From Agreia sp. Leaf283 (lineage in GTDB: Bacteria > Actinomycetota > Actinomycetes > Actinomycetales > Microbacteriaceae): a stretch of DNA of 64,000 nucleotides. The translations under genes and the position numbers were made by a program. The notes under the pieces were generated by a model, which was given only the letters and a program-made list of their open reading frames with translations, searched no databases and was not told where the DNA came from. Each line of letters starts with the position of its first letter. Within the stretch, counting starts at the first letter, position 1. This document shows, in pieces, positions 51,250 through 60,608 of the stretch. The stretch spans positions 1,314,250-1,378,249 of the forward strand of contig NZ_LMNF01000001.1 in assembly GCF_001422485.1 (NCBI RefSeq), in the 5' to 3' direction.

Positions 51250-52106
51250 TCCGTCAGCTGCTGCTGTCGTCGCGGCCCCTCTCGTGGGTCAACACGGCGT
51301 TTCCGTTCGCCGCCGGATACCTGCTGGTCACGCGCGAGGTCGACCTCGTCTTCGTGCTGGGCACCCTGTACTTCCTGATTCCCTACAACCTCGCGATGTA
51401 CGGGATCAACGACGTGTTCGACTACGAGTCCGACATGCGGAATCCGCGCAAGGGCGGCGTCGAGGGCGCTGTGCTCGACAAGTCGCTGCACCGGCCGACC
51501 CTCTGGGCGGTGGTCATCACGAATGTGCCGTTCATCGTGTACCTCGTGCTGGTGGGATCGCCGCTGTCGTGGCTCGTGCTCGCCGTGAGCCTCTTCGCGG
51601 TGCTCGCCTACAGCGCTCCGAAGCTGCGGTTCAAGGAGCGCCCGTTCATCGACTCGCTCACCTCGAGCACGCACTTCGTGAGTCCGGCGGTCTACGGGCT
51701 GGTGCTTGCAGGGGCGACGTTCACGCCCGCGCTCTGGGCCGTGCTGGCCGCGTTCTTCCTGTGGGGCGTCGCCAGCCACGCGTTCGGTGCGGTGCAGGAC
51801 ATCGTCGCCGACAGGGAGGGCGGCATCGCGTCGATCGCCACCGTCATCGGCGGTGCCGCGACCGTGCGCTTCGCCTTCGTGGCCTACCTGCTCGGGGGAG
51901 TGCTGATGCTCTTCACCACGTGGCCGGGCCCGCTGGGAGGACTGCTGGTGCTGCCGTACGCGCTGAGCGTGCTGCCGTATTGGTCGATCGCCGACGCCGA
52001 CGCCGAGCGGGCCAACACGGGGTGGCGACGCTTCCTGCTGTTCAACTTCGTGTGCGGATTCGTGGTGACGATGCTGCTGATCTGGCTGTGGGTGCTCGTT
52101 CCCTAG
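51246..52106 (+). CDS. crtEb: Lycopene elongase (UbiA-type prenyltransferase)
   Basis: A 286-residue integral membrane enzyme that adds two C5 units to lycopene, giving the C50 precursor (flavuxanthin type). The first Asp-rich motif is GINDVFDYESDMRNPRKGG (NDxxDxxxD) and the second VQDIVADREGG. Eight or nine helices are predicted. It is the last gene of the crt operon; a family D palindrome follows 12 bp after its stop. Confidence 0.94.
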   Translation: MIRQLLLSSRPLSWVNTAFPFAAGYLLVTREVDLVFVLGTLYFLIPYNLAMYGINDVFDYESDMRNPRKGGVEGAVLDKSLHRPTLWAVVITNVPFIVYLVLVGSPLSWLVLAVSLFAVLAYSAPKLRFKERPFIDSLTSSTHFVSPAVYGLVLAGATFTPALWAVLAAFFLWGVASHAFGAVQDIVADREGGIASIATVIGGAATVRFAFVAYLLGGVLMLFTTWPGPLGGLLVLPYALSVLPYWSIADADAERANTGWRRFLLFNFVCGFVVTMLLIWLWVLVP

Positions 52107-52118
52107 CCTCGCCGCGAG

Positions 52119-52178
52119 TGTTGCTCGGGGCGACGAATGTGCCCGGGCGACCGGCAACATCCGTCGCCCCCGGCAACA
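52119..52178. repeat. Palindromic repeat family D, copy 3 (inverted orientation)
   Basis: The arms pair at 19 of 22 positions (52119-52140 with 52157-52178). On the reverse strand the sequence follows copy 2 (CGACGGATGTTGCCGGTCGC versus CGACGGATGTTACCGGTCGC). It lies between the convergent crtEb and MFS genes. Confidence 0.86.
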
Positions 52179-52207
52179 GGCGCGGGGCAGCGGATGCCGC
52201 GGGCAGG

Positions 52208-53656
52208 CTAGGGCGCGTCGGTGGCGGCCGCGCGCAGGTCGGGAAGCTTCACGAAGAGCATCAGCACCAGGCCCACCGCCACCACGAGCACGATGCCGAG
52301 GATGCCCCAGTACTGCGCACCCGCGAGGGCGATGAACAGCGCCCAGAGGCCGGGGGAGATGAAGCTCGCCGCGCGTCCCGTCGTAGCGTAGAGGCCGAAG
52401 ATCTCGCCCTCTCGCCCCGCGGGCGACACCCGTGCCAGCAGCGAGCGCGACGCGGTCTGGGCCGGGCCGACGAAGAGGCAGAGGGCGAGGCCGCCGATCC
52501 AGAACACGATCTTGCCCCCGTCGTGCAGGGCGAAGACGGCGGTGCCGGCCACCACGAGTCCGATCAGCGAGAACAGGATGACGGCCCGCGGACCGAAGCG
52601 GTCGTCGAAGCGCCCAGAGATGATCGTGCTGACTCCGGCCACGAGGTTGGCGGCGATTCCGAAGGCGACGACCTCGAGGAACTCGAACCCGAAGGTGCCG
52701 GAGGCGATGATGGCCCCGAACGCGAACACGCCCGCCAGGCCGTCGCGGTACACGGCACTGGCCACGAGGAACCAGAACGTGTGCCGGCTCTCGCGGAAGA
52801 GGCGCGCGATGTCTCTCACGAGAACCGCGTAGCTCGCGAAGAAGCCGACCTTGGGGCCGACCGAGGGCGCCGGGGGAAGCTCCGGAACGAACACGAAGAT
52901 GGGGATGGCGAAGATCACGGTCCAGATGGCACAGCCGACCGCGACGACGCGGAACGGCAGTCCGTTCTCCTGCGACAGCCCGAACCAGTCGGCGCTGTAG
53001 GCCACGACCACGATGACGAGCGCGACGATGCCGCCGATGTAGCCGAGGCCCCAGCCCAGGCCGCTGACCCGCCCGATCGTCTTCTTCGTCGACACCTGCA
53101 CGAGCATCGCGTTGTAGTTCACCCCGGCGAGTTCGCTGAAGACGCTTCCGATCGCCACGAGTGACGCCCCGAGAACGAAGTAGCTGGGCTGTCCCTGCAC
53201 GAAGAACAGACCGGCCATGCACAGCACGAGCAGCACCGTGTAGACGAGCAGGCCGCCCTTGCGGCTGCCCGTGCGGTCGGCGCGCTGGCCGAGCACCGGT
53301 GCGAGTACGAGGATGACCAGCCCGGCCAGGAAGATCGCGAAGCCGAACCCGCTGGCGAGTTCGGCGAGGCCGGCGACCTTCACCGGATCGTTCTTGGGCA
53401 GCGCGGCCACGTCGGCCGGCAGGAACACGTCGGTGGTGAGGTAGAGGGCGGTGAAGATGAAGGTGAGGATGACCGAATTGAAGGGCTGGGTGGCCCAGTC
53501 CCACAGCGCCCACGACCGAACCTGCCTCGCCGGAACGGGCTCCACCTGCAGGTCGAGTCCCACAGCCAGGGCCGCGCCGGTATTGGCGACAAGTGGCATC
53601 GCGGGCCGCGTCGAGGCGTCGTCTGGGCCGGCTGCGTCGCCGGGATTCTGAGTCAT
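52208..53656 (-). CDS. MFS transporter, UMF1/Atg22-like
   Basis: A 482-residue carrier from ATG 53656. The hallmark WALWDWATQPFNSVILTFIF (about residues 49-68) is typical of the Atg22-like (UMF1) group, as are GQRADRTGSRKGGLLVYTVL and GRVSGLGWGLGYIGGIVALV. Twelve helices are predicted; the N-terminus is long and polar. Yeast Atg22 exports amino acids from the vacuole, but bacterial members are uncharacterised. It is divergent from a ROK-type regulator 102 bp away, which may control it. Confidence 0.9.
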   Translation of the reverse strand: MTQNPGDAAGPDDASTRPAMPLVANTGAALAVGLDLQVEPVPARQVRSWALWDWATQPFNSVILTFIFTALYLTTDVFLPADVAALPKNDPVKVAGLAELASGFGFAIFLAGLVILVLAPVLGQRADRTGSRKGGLLVYTVLLVLCMAGLFFVQGQPSYFVLGASLVAIGSVFSELAGVNYNAMLVQVSTKKTIGRVSGLGWGLGYIGGIVALVIVVVAYSADWFGLSQENGLPFRVVAVGCAIWTVIFAIPIFVFVPELPPAPSVGPKVGFFASYAVLVRDIARLFRESRHTFWFLVASAVYRDGLAGVFAFGAIIASGTFGFEFLEVVAFGIAANLVAGVSTIISGRFDDRFGPRAVILFSLIGLVVAGTAVFALHDGGKIVFWIGGLALCLFVGPAQTASRSLLARVSPAGREGEIFGLYATTGRAASFISPGLWALFIALAGAQYWGILGIVLVVAVGLVLMLFVKLPDLRAAATDAP

Positions 53657-53758
53657 GTTCACACAGTAGCCGTGCGCCGAGACGAGGCAGCAGACAACGC
53701 GGGCACACGAGGTGAAATCGCCCATACTGCGGCGATCTTCCGGGCTAGGGTTAGACGC

Positions 53759-54970
53759 ATGAATCGGCACCCGGGGGGGCTCTTCGTGCGGGGGCGCGGA
53801 GGAGATACCGCAGATCTGCGAGAGCACAATCTCGCCCTGGTGCTGCGCTATCTGCGAGACCACGGCCCATCCTCCAGAGCCCAGATCGCCGACTCGTCGA
53901 GGCTCGGCCTGTCGACCTTGACGGGCATGATCGGTGAGCTGAAGGCCCTCGATCTCGTGACAGAGGGGCTCGCCGACACGCAGTCCCGTCTCGGACGCCC
54001 CACCCACGCCGTGTCGCTGTCGGGTGACGGCTGGGTCGTCGCGGGGCTCCGGGTGGATGTCGACGGCGTTCGTGCGAAGACGGCCACCGTCGGTGGTGAT
54101 CACCTCGGCAGCTACGCCGATCGCGCCGATCTGCGCGGCGGCGATCCCGCACAGGCGATCCGGATGCTCGCGGCCGCGATCGACTGGATCGTCGAGTCGG
54201 TGGAGCCCCCGCGAGTCCTGACGGCCGTGAGCATCGCTGTCGCGGGGCGTGTATCGCCCTGGGGCGACGTCGTCGTGCGGTCGGATGCCCTCGGCTGGGC
54301 CGACGTCGACCTCGCGAGCGGGGTGCGCGATGTGCTGGCCGCGCATGGCTGTGGCGGGGCCGTGGTCCAGGTCATGAGCGACAGTGCGACCGCCGCCCTC
54401 GGGCTCGTGCGCGGCGAACTGCGCGAGCGCATCGGCGAACGCACCCTGCTGTATTTCGGCGGGGAGCGCGCGGTCGCGGGCTGCGTTCTCGTCGCCGGCG
54501 AGCCGGCCATCCCCGGCGGCCTCGGTGAGGCCGACTTCGCGCGGATCCCCGTGGCGATCGAGGGCGGTGAGTCGCGTCGACTCGGAGACGCGGTCGCCCT
54601 GGCGGGGCTGCTGACGACGGCGGGCGTGCGATCCGACGCCGAGGCGGCCGACCTCGTCGACCGCTTTCCCCGCGAGGCCCTGTCGGCACTGCTCGCAGCC
54701 GTGGCCGAAGGAGACGAGGCGGCGGCGGCCGCGGTGACCGCCGCCATGGCCTCGTTGGCGCAGGCGATCGAGGCCGCCGCCGCGGTGGTCGGGGCCGAGG
54801 TGGTGGTGCTCGACGGCTACCTCGGTGTGCTCGGCACGCTCATCGCGCCGTCCGTCGACGCCCACGTCGAGGTGATCGCGCTTCCCTCGCATCCGTCGAG
54901 GGTCGTCGACGGAGCCGTCTTCGCGGCGCGAGACGCCCGGCTGTCGCACCCCTCGCGCATCCGGGACTGA
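53759..54970 (+). CDS. ROK family transcriptional regulator without the zinc motif
   Basis: A 403-residue regulator. The N-terminal winged helix contains LREHNLALVLRYLRDHGPSS and RAQIADSSRLGLSTLTGMIG (about residues 22-62). The ROK sugar-kinase-like domain follows (WVVAGLRVDVDGVRAKTATV, VSIAVAGRVSPWGDVVVRSD). The usual cysteine-rich CxCGxxGC zinc motif and the EIGH motif of active ROK proteins are not present, so kinase activity is unlikely. ATG 53759 fits the family; a longer frame starting at 53672 is possible. Confidence 0.85.
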   Translation: MNRHPGGLFVRGRGGDTADLREHNLALVLRYLRDHGPSSRAQIADSSRLGLSTLTGMIGELKALDLVTEGLADTQSRLGRPTHAVSLSGDGWVVAGLRVDVDGVRAKTATVGGDHLGSYADRADLRGGDPAQAIRMLAAAIDWIVESVEPPRVLTAVSIAVAGRVSPWGDVVVRSDALGWADVDLASGVRDVLAAHGCGGAVVQVMSDSATAALGLVRGELRERIGERTLLYFGGERAVAGCVLVAGEPAIPGGLGEADFARIPVAIEGGESRRLGDAVALAGLLTTAGVRSDAEAADLVDRFPREALSALLAAVAEGDEAAAAAVTAAMASLAQAIEAAAAVVGAEVVVLDGYLGVLGTLIAPSVDAHVEVIALPSHPSRVVDGAVFAARDARLSHPSRIRD

Positions 54971-54995
54971 CCCTATCGGCGAGCCGCTGTCCAAA

Positions 54996-55016
54996 GTTGA
55001 GTCGATCTAGCTCAAC
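54996..55016. promoter_or_regulatory. HAIR-like HspR operator 1 (GTTGAGT-N7-GCTCAAC)
   Basis: It matches the HspR-associated inverted repeat CTTGAGT-N7-ACTCAAG at 11 of 14 fixed positions, with correct 7-bp spacing (CGATCTA). It extends outward symmetrically as AAAG/CTTT. It is 63 bp upstream of operator 2. Confidence 0.82.
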
Positions 55017-55031
55017 TTTAGCTGTGAAGAC

Positions 55032-55037
55032 TTGACA
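55032..55037 (+). promoter_or_regulatory. Candidate -35 (TTGACA) of the dnaK operon
   Basis: A perfect -35 hexamer between the two HAIR elements. The -10 position, 17-18 bp downstream (around 55055-55061), is adjacent to or overlaps HAIR 2, so HspR binding would block RNA polymerase. Confidence 0.55.
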
Positions 55038-55058
55038 TGGATTTCGGTCGCTGGCAAG

Positions 55059-55079
55059 CTTGAGTCAACAAGGCTCAAC
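55059..55079. promoter_or_regulatory. HAIR-like HspR operator 2 (CTTGAGT-N7-GCTCAAC)
   Basis: The left half is a perfect match to the consensus CTTGAGT; the right half has two changes. Spacer CAACAAG. It is 72 bp upstream of the dnaK start and is the best HspR site in the window. The last gene of the operon encodes HspR. Confidence 0.88.
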
Positions 55080-55151
55080 CCTTGTGAGAACTTAGACATT
55101 CTTGATGTGAGAACGTCGGTCCCGCCAGCAAAACAAGGAGAAATCACTCAC

Positions 55152-57023
<1,872 letters not shown>

Positions 57024-57025
57024 CC

Positions 57026-57670
57026 ATGACGGATCAGAACTCGTTCCCTGAGCCTGTCGAAGGGGAGGAAGCGGCTTCGGCGGCGGGCCCCTCGACAGGC
57101 TCGGGGAGCGATTCTCCAGCCAGCGAACCGATTATCGAGGGAGAGTTCATCGAGGCCGAAGGCCCCGATGTCGAGACCTCGCTGAGCGACGCCGACCTGA
57201 GCTTCCTCGAAGACGCCTCCTCTGCGTCGTCGTCGACGGCCTCAGACGAGGTGCTCGCCGCAGAACGGCTCGCCGATCTGCAGCGGGTCACCGCGGAGTA
57301 CGCGAACTACCGCAAGCGCACCGAGGCGAACCGCGAGGTCGAGCGGGAGCGCACCGTCGGCGAGGTCGTCAAGGTTCTGCTTCCGGTGCTCGACGATCTC
57401 GACCGTGCTGAGAAGCACGGCGACCTCGGCGACGGGCCGTTCGCATCCATCGCGCAGAAGCTGCGCGGCGGCACCGAGCGTCTGGGTCTGAAGCCGTTCG
57501 GAGCCGCGGGCGATGTCTTCGACCCGCAGCTGCACGAGGCGATCTTCCAGCAGCCGTCGGCCGATGTCGAGGTCGAGACGGTCGCCGACGTCGTCGAGAC
57601 GGGCTACTACCTCGGCTCCACGCTTCTGCGTGCAGCCAAGGTCGTCGTCTCGACTCCGGTCAGCGCTTAA
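57026..57670 (+). CDS. grpE: Nucleotide exchange factor GrpE, with repeat-derived N-terminus
   Basis: A 214-residue DnaK cofactor that releases ADP. The coiled coil and beta-wing are normal: AAERLADLQRVTAEYANYRK, LLPVLDDLDRAEKHGDLGDG, FDPQLHEAIFQQPSADVEVE, and the ending GYYLGSTLLRAAKVVVSTPV. The first ~35 residues contain FPEPVEGEEAASAAGPSTGS, encoded by two oppositely oriented family A repeats (57042-57064 and 57088-57110). GrpE N-termini are naturally disordered, which explains how this is tolerated. The start is two bases after the dnaK stop. Confidence 0.95.
   Translation: MTDQNSFPEPVEGEEAASAAGPSTGSGSDSPASEPIIEGEFIEAEGPDVETSLSDADLSFLEDASSASSSTASDEVLAAERLADLQRVTAEYANYRKRTEANREVERERTVGEVVKVLLPVLDDLDRAEKHGDLGDGPFASIAQKLRGGTERLGLKPFGAAGDVFDPQLHEAIFQQPSADVEVETVADVVETGYYLGSTLLRAAKVVVSTPVSA
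57042..57110. repeat. Inverted pair of family A repeats inside grpE
   Basis: The reverse-oriented copy at 57042-57064 and the forward copy at 57088-57110 are separated by 23 bp and could fold into a long stem 16 bases into the grpE coding region, where it may affect translation. Both are translated. Confidence 0.87.
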
Positions 57671-57688
57671 CACACAACCTGGTAGAGC

Positions 57689-57737
57689 CCCTTCGACAGG
57701 CTCAGGGAACGACCCGTTCCCCGAGCCTGTCGCAGGG
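57689..57737. repeat. Repeat family A, inverted pair forming a 23-bp stem
   Basis: Copies 57689-57711 and 57715-57737 match at 21 of 23 positions, with a loop of three bases. It occupies most of the grpE-dnaJ gap (57671-57759), including up to 23 bp before the dnaJ start, so it may set the expression ratio of the two genes. Confidence 0.9.
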
Positions 57738-57759
57738 CTGAACACGAACAAGGACACGA

Positions 57760-58746
57760 ATGGCCAGCCAGGATTGGTTCGACAAGGACTTCTACAAGGT
57801 GCTCGGCGTCTCGAAGGACATCTCCGAGGCCGAGCTCAAGAAGACGTATCGCAAGCTCGCGCGTCAGTACCACCCCGACTCCAACCCCGGCGATCCCAAA
57901 GCCGAGGCCAAGTTCAAAGAGATCTCCGAGGCCAACTCGGTGCTGTCCGATCCTGAGCAGCGCAAGGAGTACGACCAGATCCGCGCCATGGGCTCAGGGG
58001 CCCGCTTCCAGGCTCCCGGCCAGCAGGGCGGCGGATTCGAAGACGTCTTCGGCGGCATGTTCGGCGGCGGCGGAGGCGGCCGCGGAGGCCAGCAGTACAC
58101 CTACACCCAGCCCGGTGCCGGCAGCCAGTACGACGACCTGCTCGGAGGCCTCTTCGGCGGATCGTCCGGTGGCTTCCGCGGTTACGGCGGACCGACGCGT
58201 GGCCGCGACGTCACGGCCCGCGCCACCATCGACTTCCTCACGGCCACAAAGGGCGACACGATCAAGCTGCAGACCGCAGACGGGCGCCCGATCACCGTGA
58301 AGATCCCAGCCGGCGTCTCCGACGGCCAGAAGATCAAATTGCGCGGCAAGGGTGAGGGCAGTCCAGACGGGGGCGAGCCAGGCGATATCGTCTTGACCGT
58401 GACTGTGCGCAAACACCCCGTATTCGAACGCGACGGGTTGAACCTGCGCGTGAACGTTCCCGTGACCTTCGTCGAGGCGACGCTCGGGGCGACGATCGAG
58501 GTTCCGACCCTCGGCGGCGATCCCGTCAAGCTCAAGGTCGCACCCGGCACCCCCTCCGGGCGCGTGCTGCGGGTGAAGGGACGCGGCGTCGAGACGTCGA
58601 AGGGCACCGGCGACCTGCTCGCCGTGGTGCAGGTCGCGGTTCCCGCGCACCTCAGCCCCGAGGCCCGCGAGGCGCTCGAGGCGTTCCACGCGGTCGAGCC
58701 GCAGGAGAACCCGCGCCTCGAGCTGCTCTCCAAGGCGCACGAGTAA
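57760..58746 (+). CDS. dnaJ: J-domain co-chaperone DnaJ without zinc fingers
   Basis: A 328-residue protein. The J domain is at 8-75, with the HPD motif in ARQYHPDSNPGDPKAE. A Gly/Phe-rich region follows (about 95-150, FEDVFGGMFGGGGGGRGGQQ), then two beta domains that bind clients (IKIPAGVSDGQKIKLRGKGE type, with VKIPAGVSDGQ). The four CxxCxGxG zinc repeats of classical DnaJ are absent, making it a CbpA-like/class II type. It should stimulate DnaK ATPase. ATG 57760 is 89 bp after grpE. Confidence 0.94.
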   Translation: MASQDWFDKDFYKVLGVSKDISEAELKKTYRKLARQYHPDSNPGDPKAEAKFKEISEANSVLSDPEQRKEYDQIRAMGSGARFQAPGQQGGGFEDVFGGMFGGGGGGRGGQQYTYTQPGAGSQYDDLLGGLFGGSSGGFRGYGGPTRGRDVTARATIDFLTATKGDTIKLQTADGRPITVKIPAGVSDGQKIKLRGKGEGSPDGGEPGDIVLTVTVRKHPVFERDGLNLRVNVPVTFVEATLGATIEVPTLGGDPVKLKVAPGTPSGRVLRVKGRGVETSKGTGDLLAVVQVAVPAHLSPEAREALEAFHAVEPQENPRLELLSKAHE

Positions 58747-58797
58747 CACTCGCCCCCTCGATCGACCCTCCGCACACGCCGTACAGAAAGGCAGGCC

Positions 58798-59208
58798 ATG
58801 GACGAGAACTCACCGATGTTCGCGATCGCCATGGCCGCCGAACTGGCCGGCATGCATCCGCAGACCCTGCGCCAGTACGACCGCATCGGGCTCGTGAGCC
58901 CCACCCGCACGGCGGGCAAGTCGCGTCGCTACTCGATGCGCAACGTGGTTCAGCTCCGCGAGGTCGCGCGTCTCTCGGCGGAGGGCGTGAGTCTCGAGGG
59001 CATCGCCCGCATCCTGACCCTCGAGAACCAGGTGAGCGCCCTCACCGGCCGAGTCCGCGAGCTCGAGAGCGCCCTCGCCGACGAACTGCTCAACCGGCCC
59101 AACCGCCGGGTCTTCGCCGCCGACGTGCAGGGCGATGTGGTGTCGCTCAAGCACGGAACGCGCACGGCGCGCCGCACAGAAGTCGTGATCTGGCGCCCCA
59201 CCGACTAG
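58798..59208 (+). CDS. hspR: Heat-shock repressor HspR (MerR-like)
   Basis: A 136-residue regulator. The MerR-type helix-turn-helix is FAIAMAAELAGMHPQTLRQY, followed by DRIGLVSPTRTAGKSRRYSM and a dimerising coiled coil (LENQVSALTGRVRELESALA). It binds HAIR sequences, and two such elements precede dnaK at the head of the same operon, giving the classic feedback loop. Its stop is only 13 bp from the stop of the convergent glpX-like gene. Confidence 0.95.
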   Translation: MDENSPMFAIAMAAELAGMHPQTLRQYDRIGLVSPTRTAGKSRRYSMRNVVQLREVARLSAEGVSLEGIARILTLENQVSALTGRVRELESALADELLNRPNRRVFAADVQGDVVSLKHGTRTARRTEVVIWRPTD

Positions 59209-59221
59209 CTGACCGATCTGC

Positions 59222-60100
59222 TCAGGTGACCGGGGTCGACACGAAGAGAACTCGGTCGCTCGCCACCAGCTCGTCGAGGGTGAAGACGCGGTCGAGGTCG
59301 TGGCCCGCAGCGACGGCCGCGGTCCGTTGAGACTCCGACTGCGGATCCAGGCGGCCCTGCATGAACCCGCCGAGCGAGCGCACCGCGCACGCCGCGATGA
59401 TCCCCTCGGGAGTGCCGCCCGTTCCCATCACGGCGTCGATGCCCGAGCCCGGGGTGGCGGCCGCGATCGCGATCGACACGTCGCCCTCTCCCACCAGGTG
59501 CACGCGCACGCCGAGCGCGCGCAGTTCGGCGACGACGGATGCGTGCCGCGGCTTGTCGAGAACGCCCACGACGAGCTCATCGATCGGCTTTCGGAGAGCG
59601 TCGGCGAGCAGCGTCGCGTTCTGCGTCGGCGACGCGAGCACGTCGAGCACCCCGGCCCCCGCCGCGCCCGCGATGAGTTTCTGCATGTAGAACACGTCGC
59701 GCGGGTCGAACATGCTGCCGCGCGGTGCGAGCGCGATCACGGCCACCGCTCCCGGAAGGTTCTCCGCCGCGAGCCGCGTTCCGTCGAGCGGGTCGACCGC
59801 CACATCGCACGTCGGGCCCGCGCCCGTGCCGAGCCGCTCGCCGTTCGCGAGCATCGGGGCCTCGTCCTTCTCGCCCTCGCCGATCACGACCGTGCCGTCG
59901 AACGGGGCCCGGCCCAGGGCATCCCGCATCGCCGCGACGGCAAGCTCGTCGGCGCCGTTCTTGTCGCCCGAGCCCACGAGGGGCAGGCACGCGGATGCCG
60001 CGGCCTCGGTCGCGCGAACGATGGCGGTCACGAGATCGTCGGGATAGTTGTGGGCCCCCACGACGGTAGTGGGGGCGAGGGGCGGCGTCGGCAGGGGCAT
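59222..60100 (-). CDS. glpX: Class II fructose-1,6-bisphosphatase-like protein with short C-terminus
   Basis: A 292-residue GlpX-family protein from ATG 60100. Active-site stretches are visible: LVGSGDKNGADELAVAAMRD, VVIGEGEKDEAPMLANGERL, and CDVAVDPLDGTRLAAENLPG. GTGGTPEGIIAACAVRSLGG is the conserved C-lobe loop. It ends DRVLFVSTPVT exactly where normal GlpX continues with ATGIT-type sequence and about 40-60 more residues. No continuation exists in another frame because hspR ends 13 bp away. It may be a paralogue with altered activity or a truncated copy. Confidence 0.88.
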   Translation of the reverse strand: MPLPTPPLAPTTVVGAHNYPDDLVTAIVRATEAAASACLPLVGSGDKNGADELAVAAMRDALGRAPFDGTVVIGEGEKDEAPMLANGERLGTGAGPTCDVAVDPLDGTRLAAENLPGAVAVIALAPRGSMFDPRDVFYMQKLIAGAAGAGVLDVLASPTQNATLLADALRKPIDELVVGVLDKPRHASVVAELRALGVRVHLVGEGDVSIAIAAATPGSGIDAVMGTGGTPEGIIAACAVRSLGGFMQGRLDPQSESQRTAAVAAGHDLDRVFTLDELVASDRVLFVSTPVT

Positions 60101-60126
60101 GACTGAAAAGGGTAGCGTTGTCGCCC

Positions 60127-60588
60127 GTGAGCACTGCATCGATCGAGATCCGAGACACGGCATTCGACCACCCCGATTCCGAGGCGTTGCGAGCCGCGCA
60201 GCGCATCGAGATAGACGCGCGCTACGGCGGCGACACCGAGCCGGGAACCAAGCCGTCGGCATCCGATGTGCCCGTCTTCGTCGTCGCCTACGACGAGGCC
60301 GGAAGAGCCCTGGGGTGCGGCGGCCTGCGACAGCTCGACGATGTCAGCGCCGAGATCAAGCGCATGTTCGTGACGCCGGATGCGCGCGGCACGGGTGTGT
60401 CGGTCGCGGTGCTGCGCGCGCTCGAGGAGCGGGCTCGCAGCCGCGGCTGGAGCACGCTTCGGCTCGAGACGGGAACGGCGCAGCCCGATGCCGTGCGCTT
60501 CTACGAACGCGAGGGGTACACGCTCATTCCGAACTTCGGCGCCTACGCGGGAGCCGCGGAGTCGCTCTGCTACGAGCGCCGCCTCTAG
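60127..60588 (+). CDS. GNAT family N-acetyltransferase
   Basis: A 153-residue acyltransferase from GTG 60127 (TTG 60118 is an alternative). The acetyl-CoA region is IKRMFVTPDARGTGVSVAVL (about 78-97), and the C-terminal part reads RLETGTAQPDAVRFYEREGY. It resembles GNAT enzymes that acetylate small amines, but the substrate is unknown. In the usual Q/RxxGxG/A motif the sequence is R-G-T-G-V-S. It is divergent from the glpX-like gene with 26 bp between starts. Confidence 0.88.
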   Translation: MSTASIEIRDTAFDHPDSEALRAAQRIEIDARYGGDTEPGTKPSASDVPVFVVAYDEAGRALGCGGLRQLDDVSAEIKRMFVTPDARGTGVSVAVLRALEERARSRGWSTLRLETGTAQPDAVRFYEREGYTLIPNFGAYAGAAESLCYERRL

Positions 60589-60608
60589 ACCGTCAGGCCG
60601 TCAGGCGC

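Noticed and set aside
59209-59221. Frameshifted continuation of the short glpX-like gene
   Set aside because: Only 13 bp separate its stop from the hspR stop, and the complement of hspR does not encode a GlpX tail.
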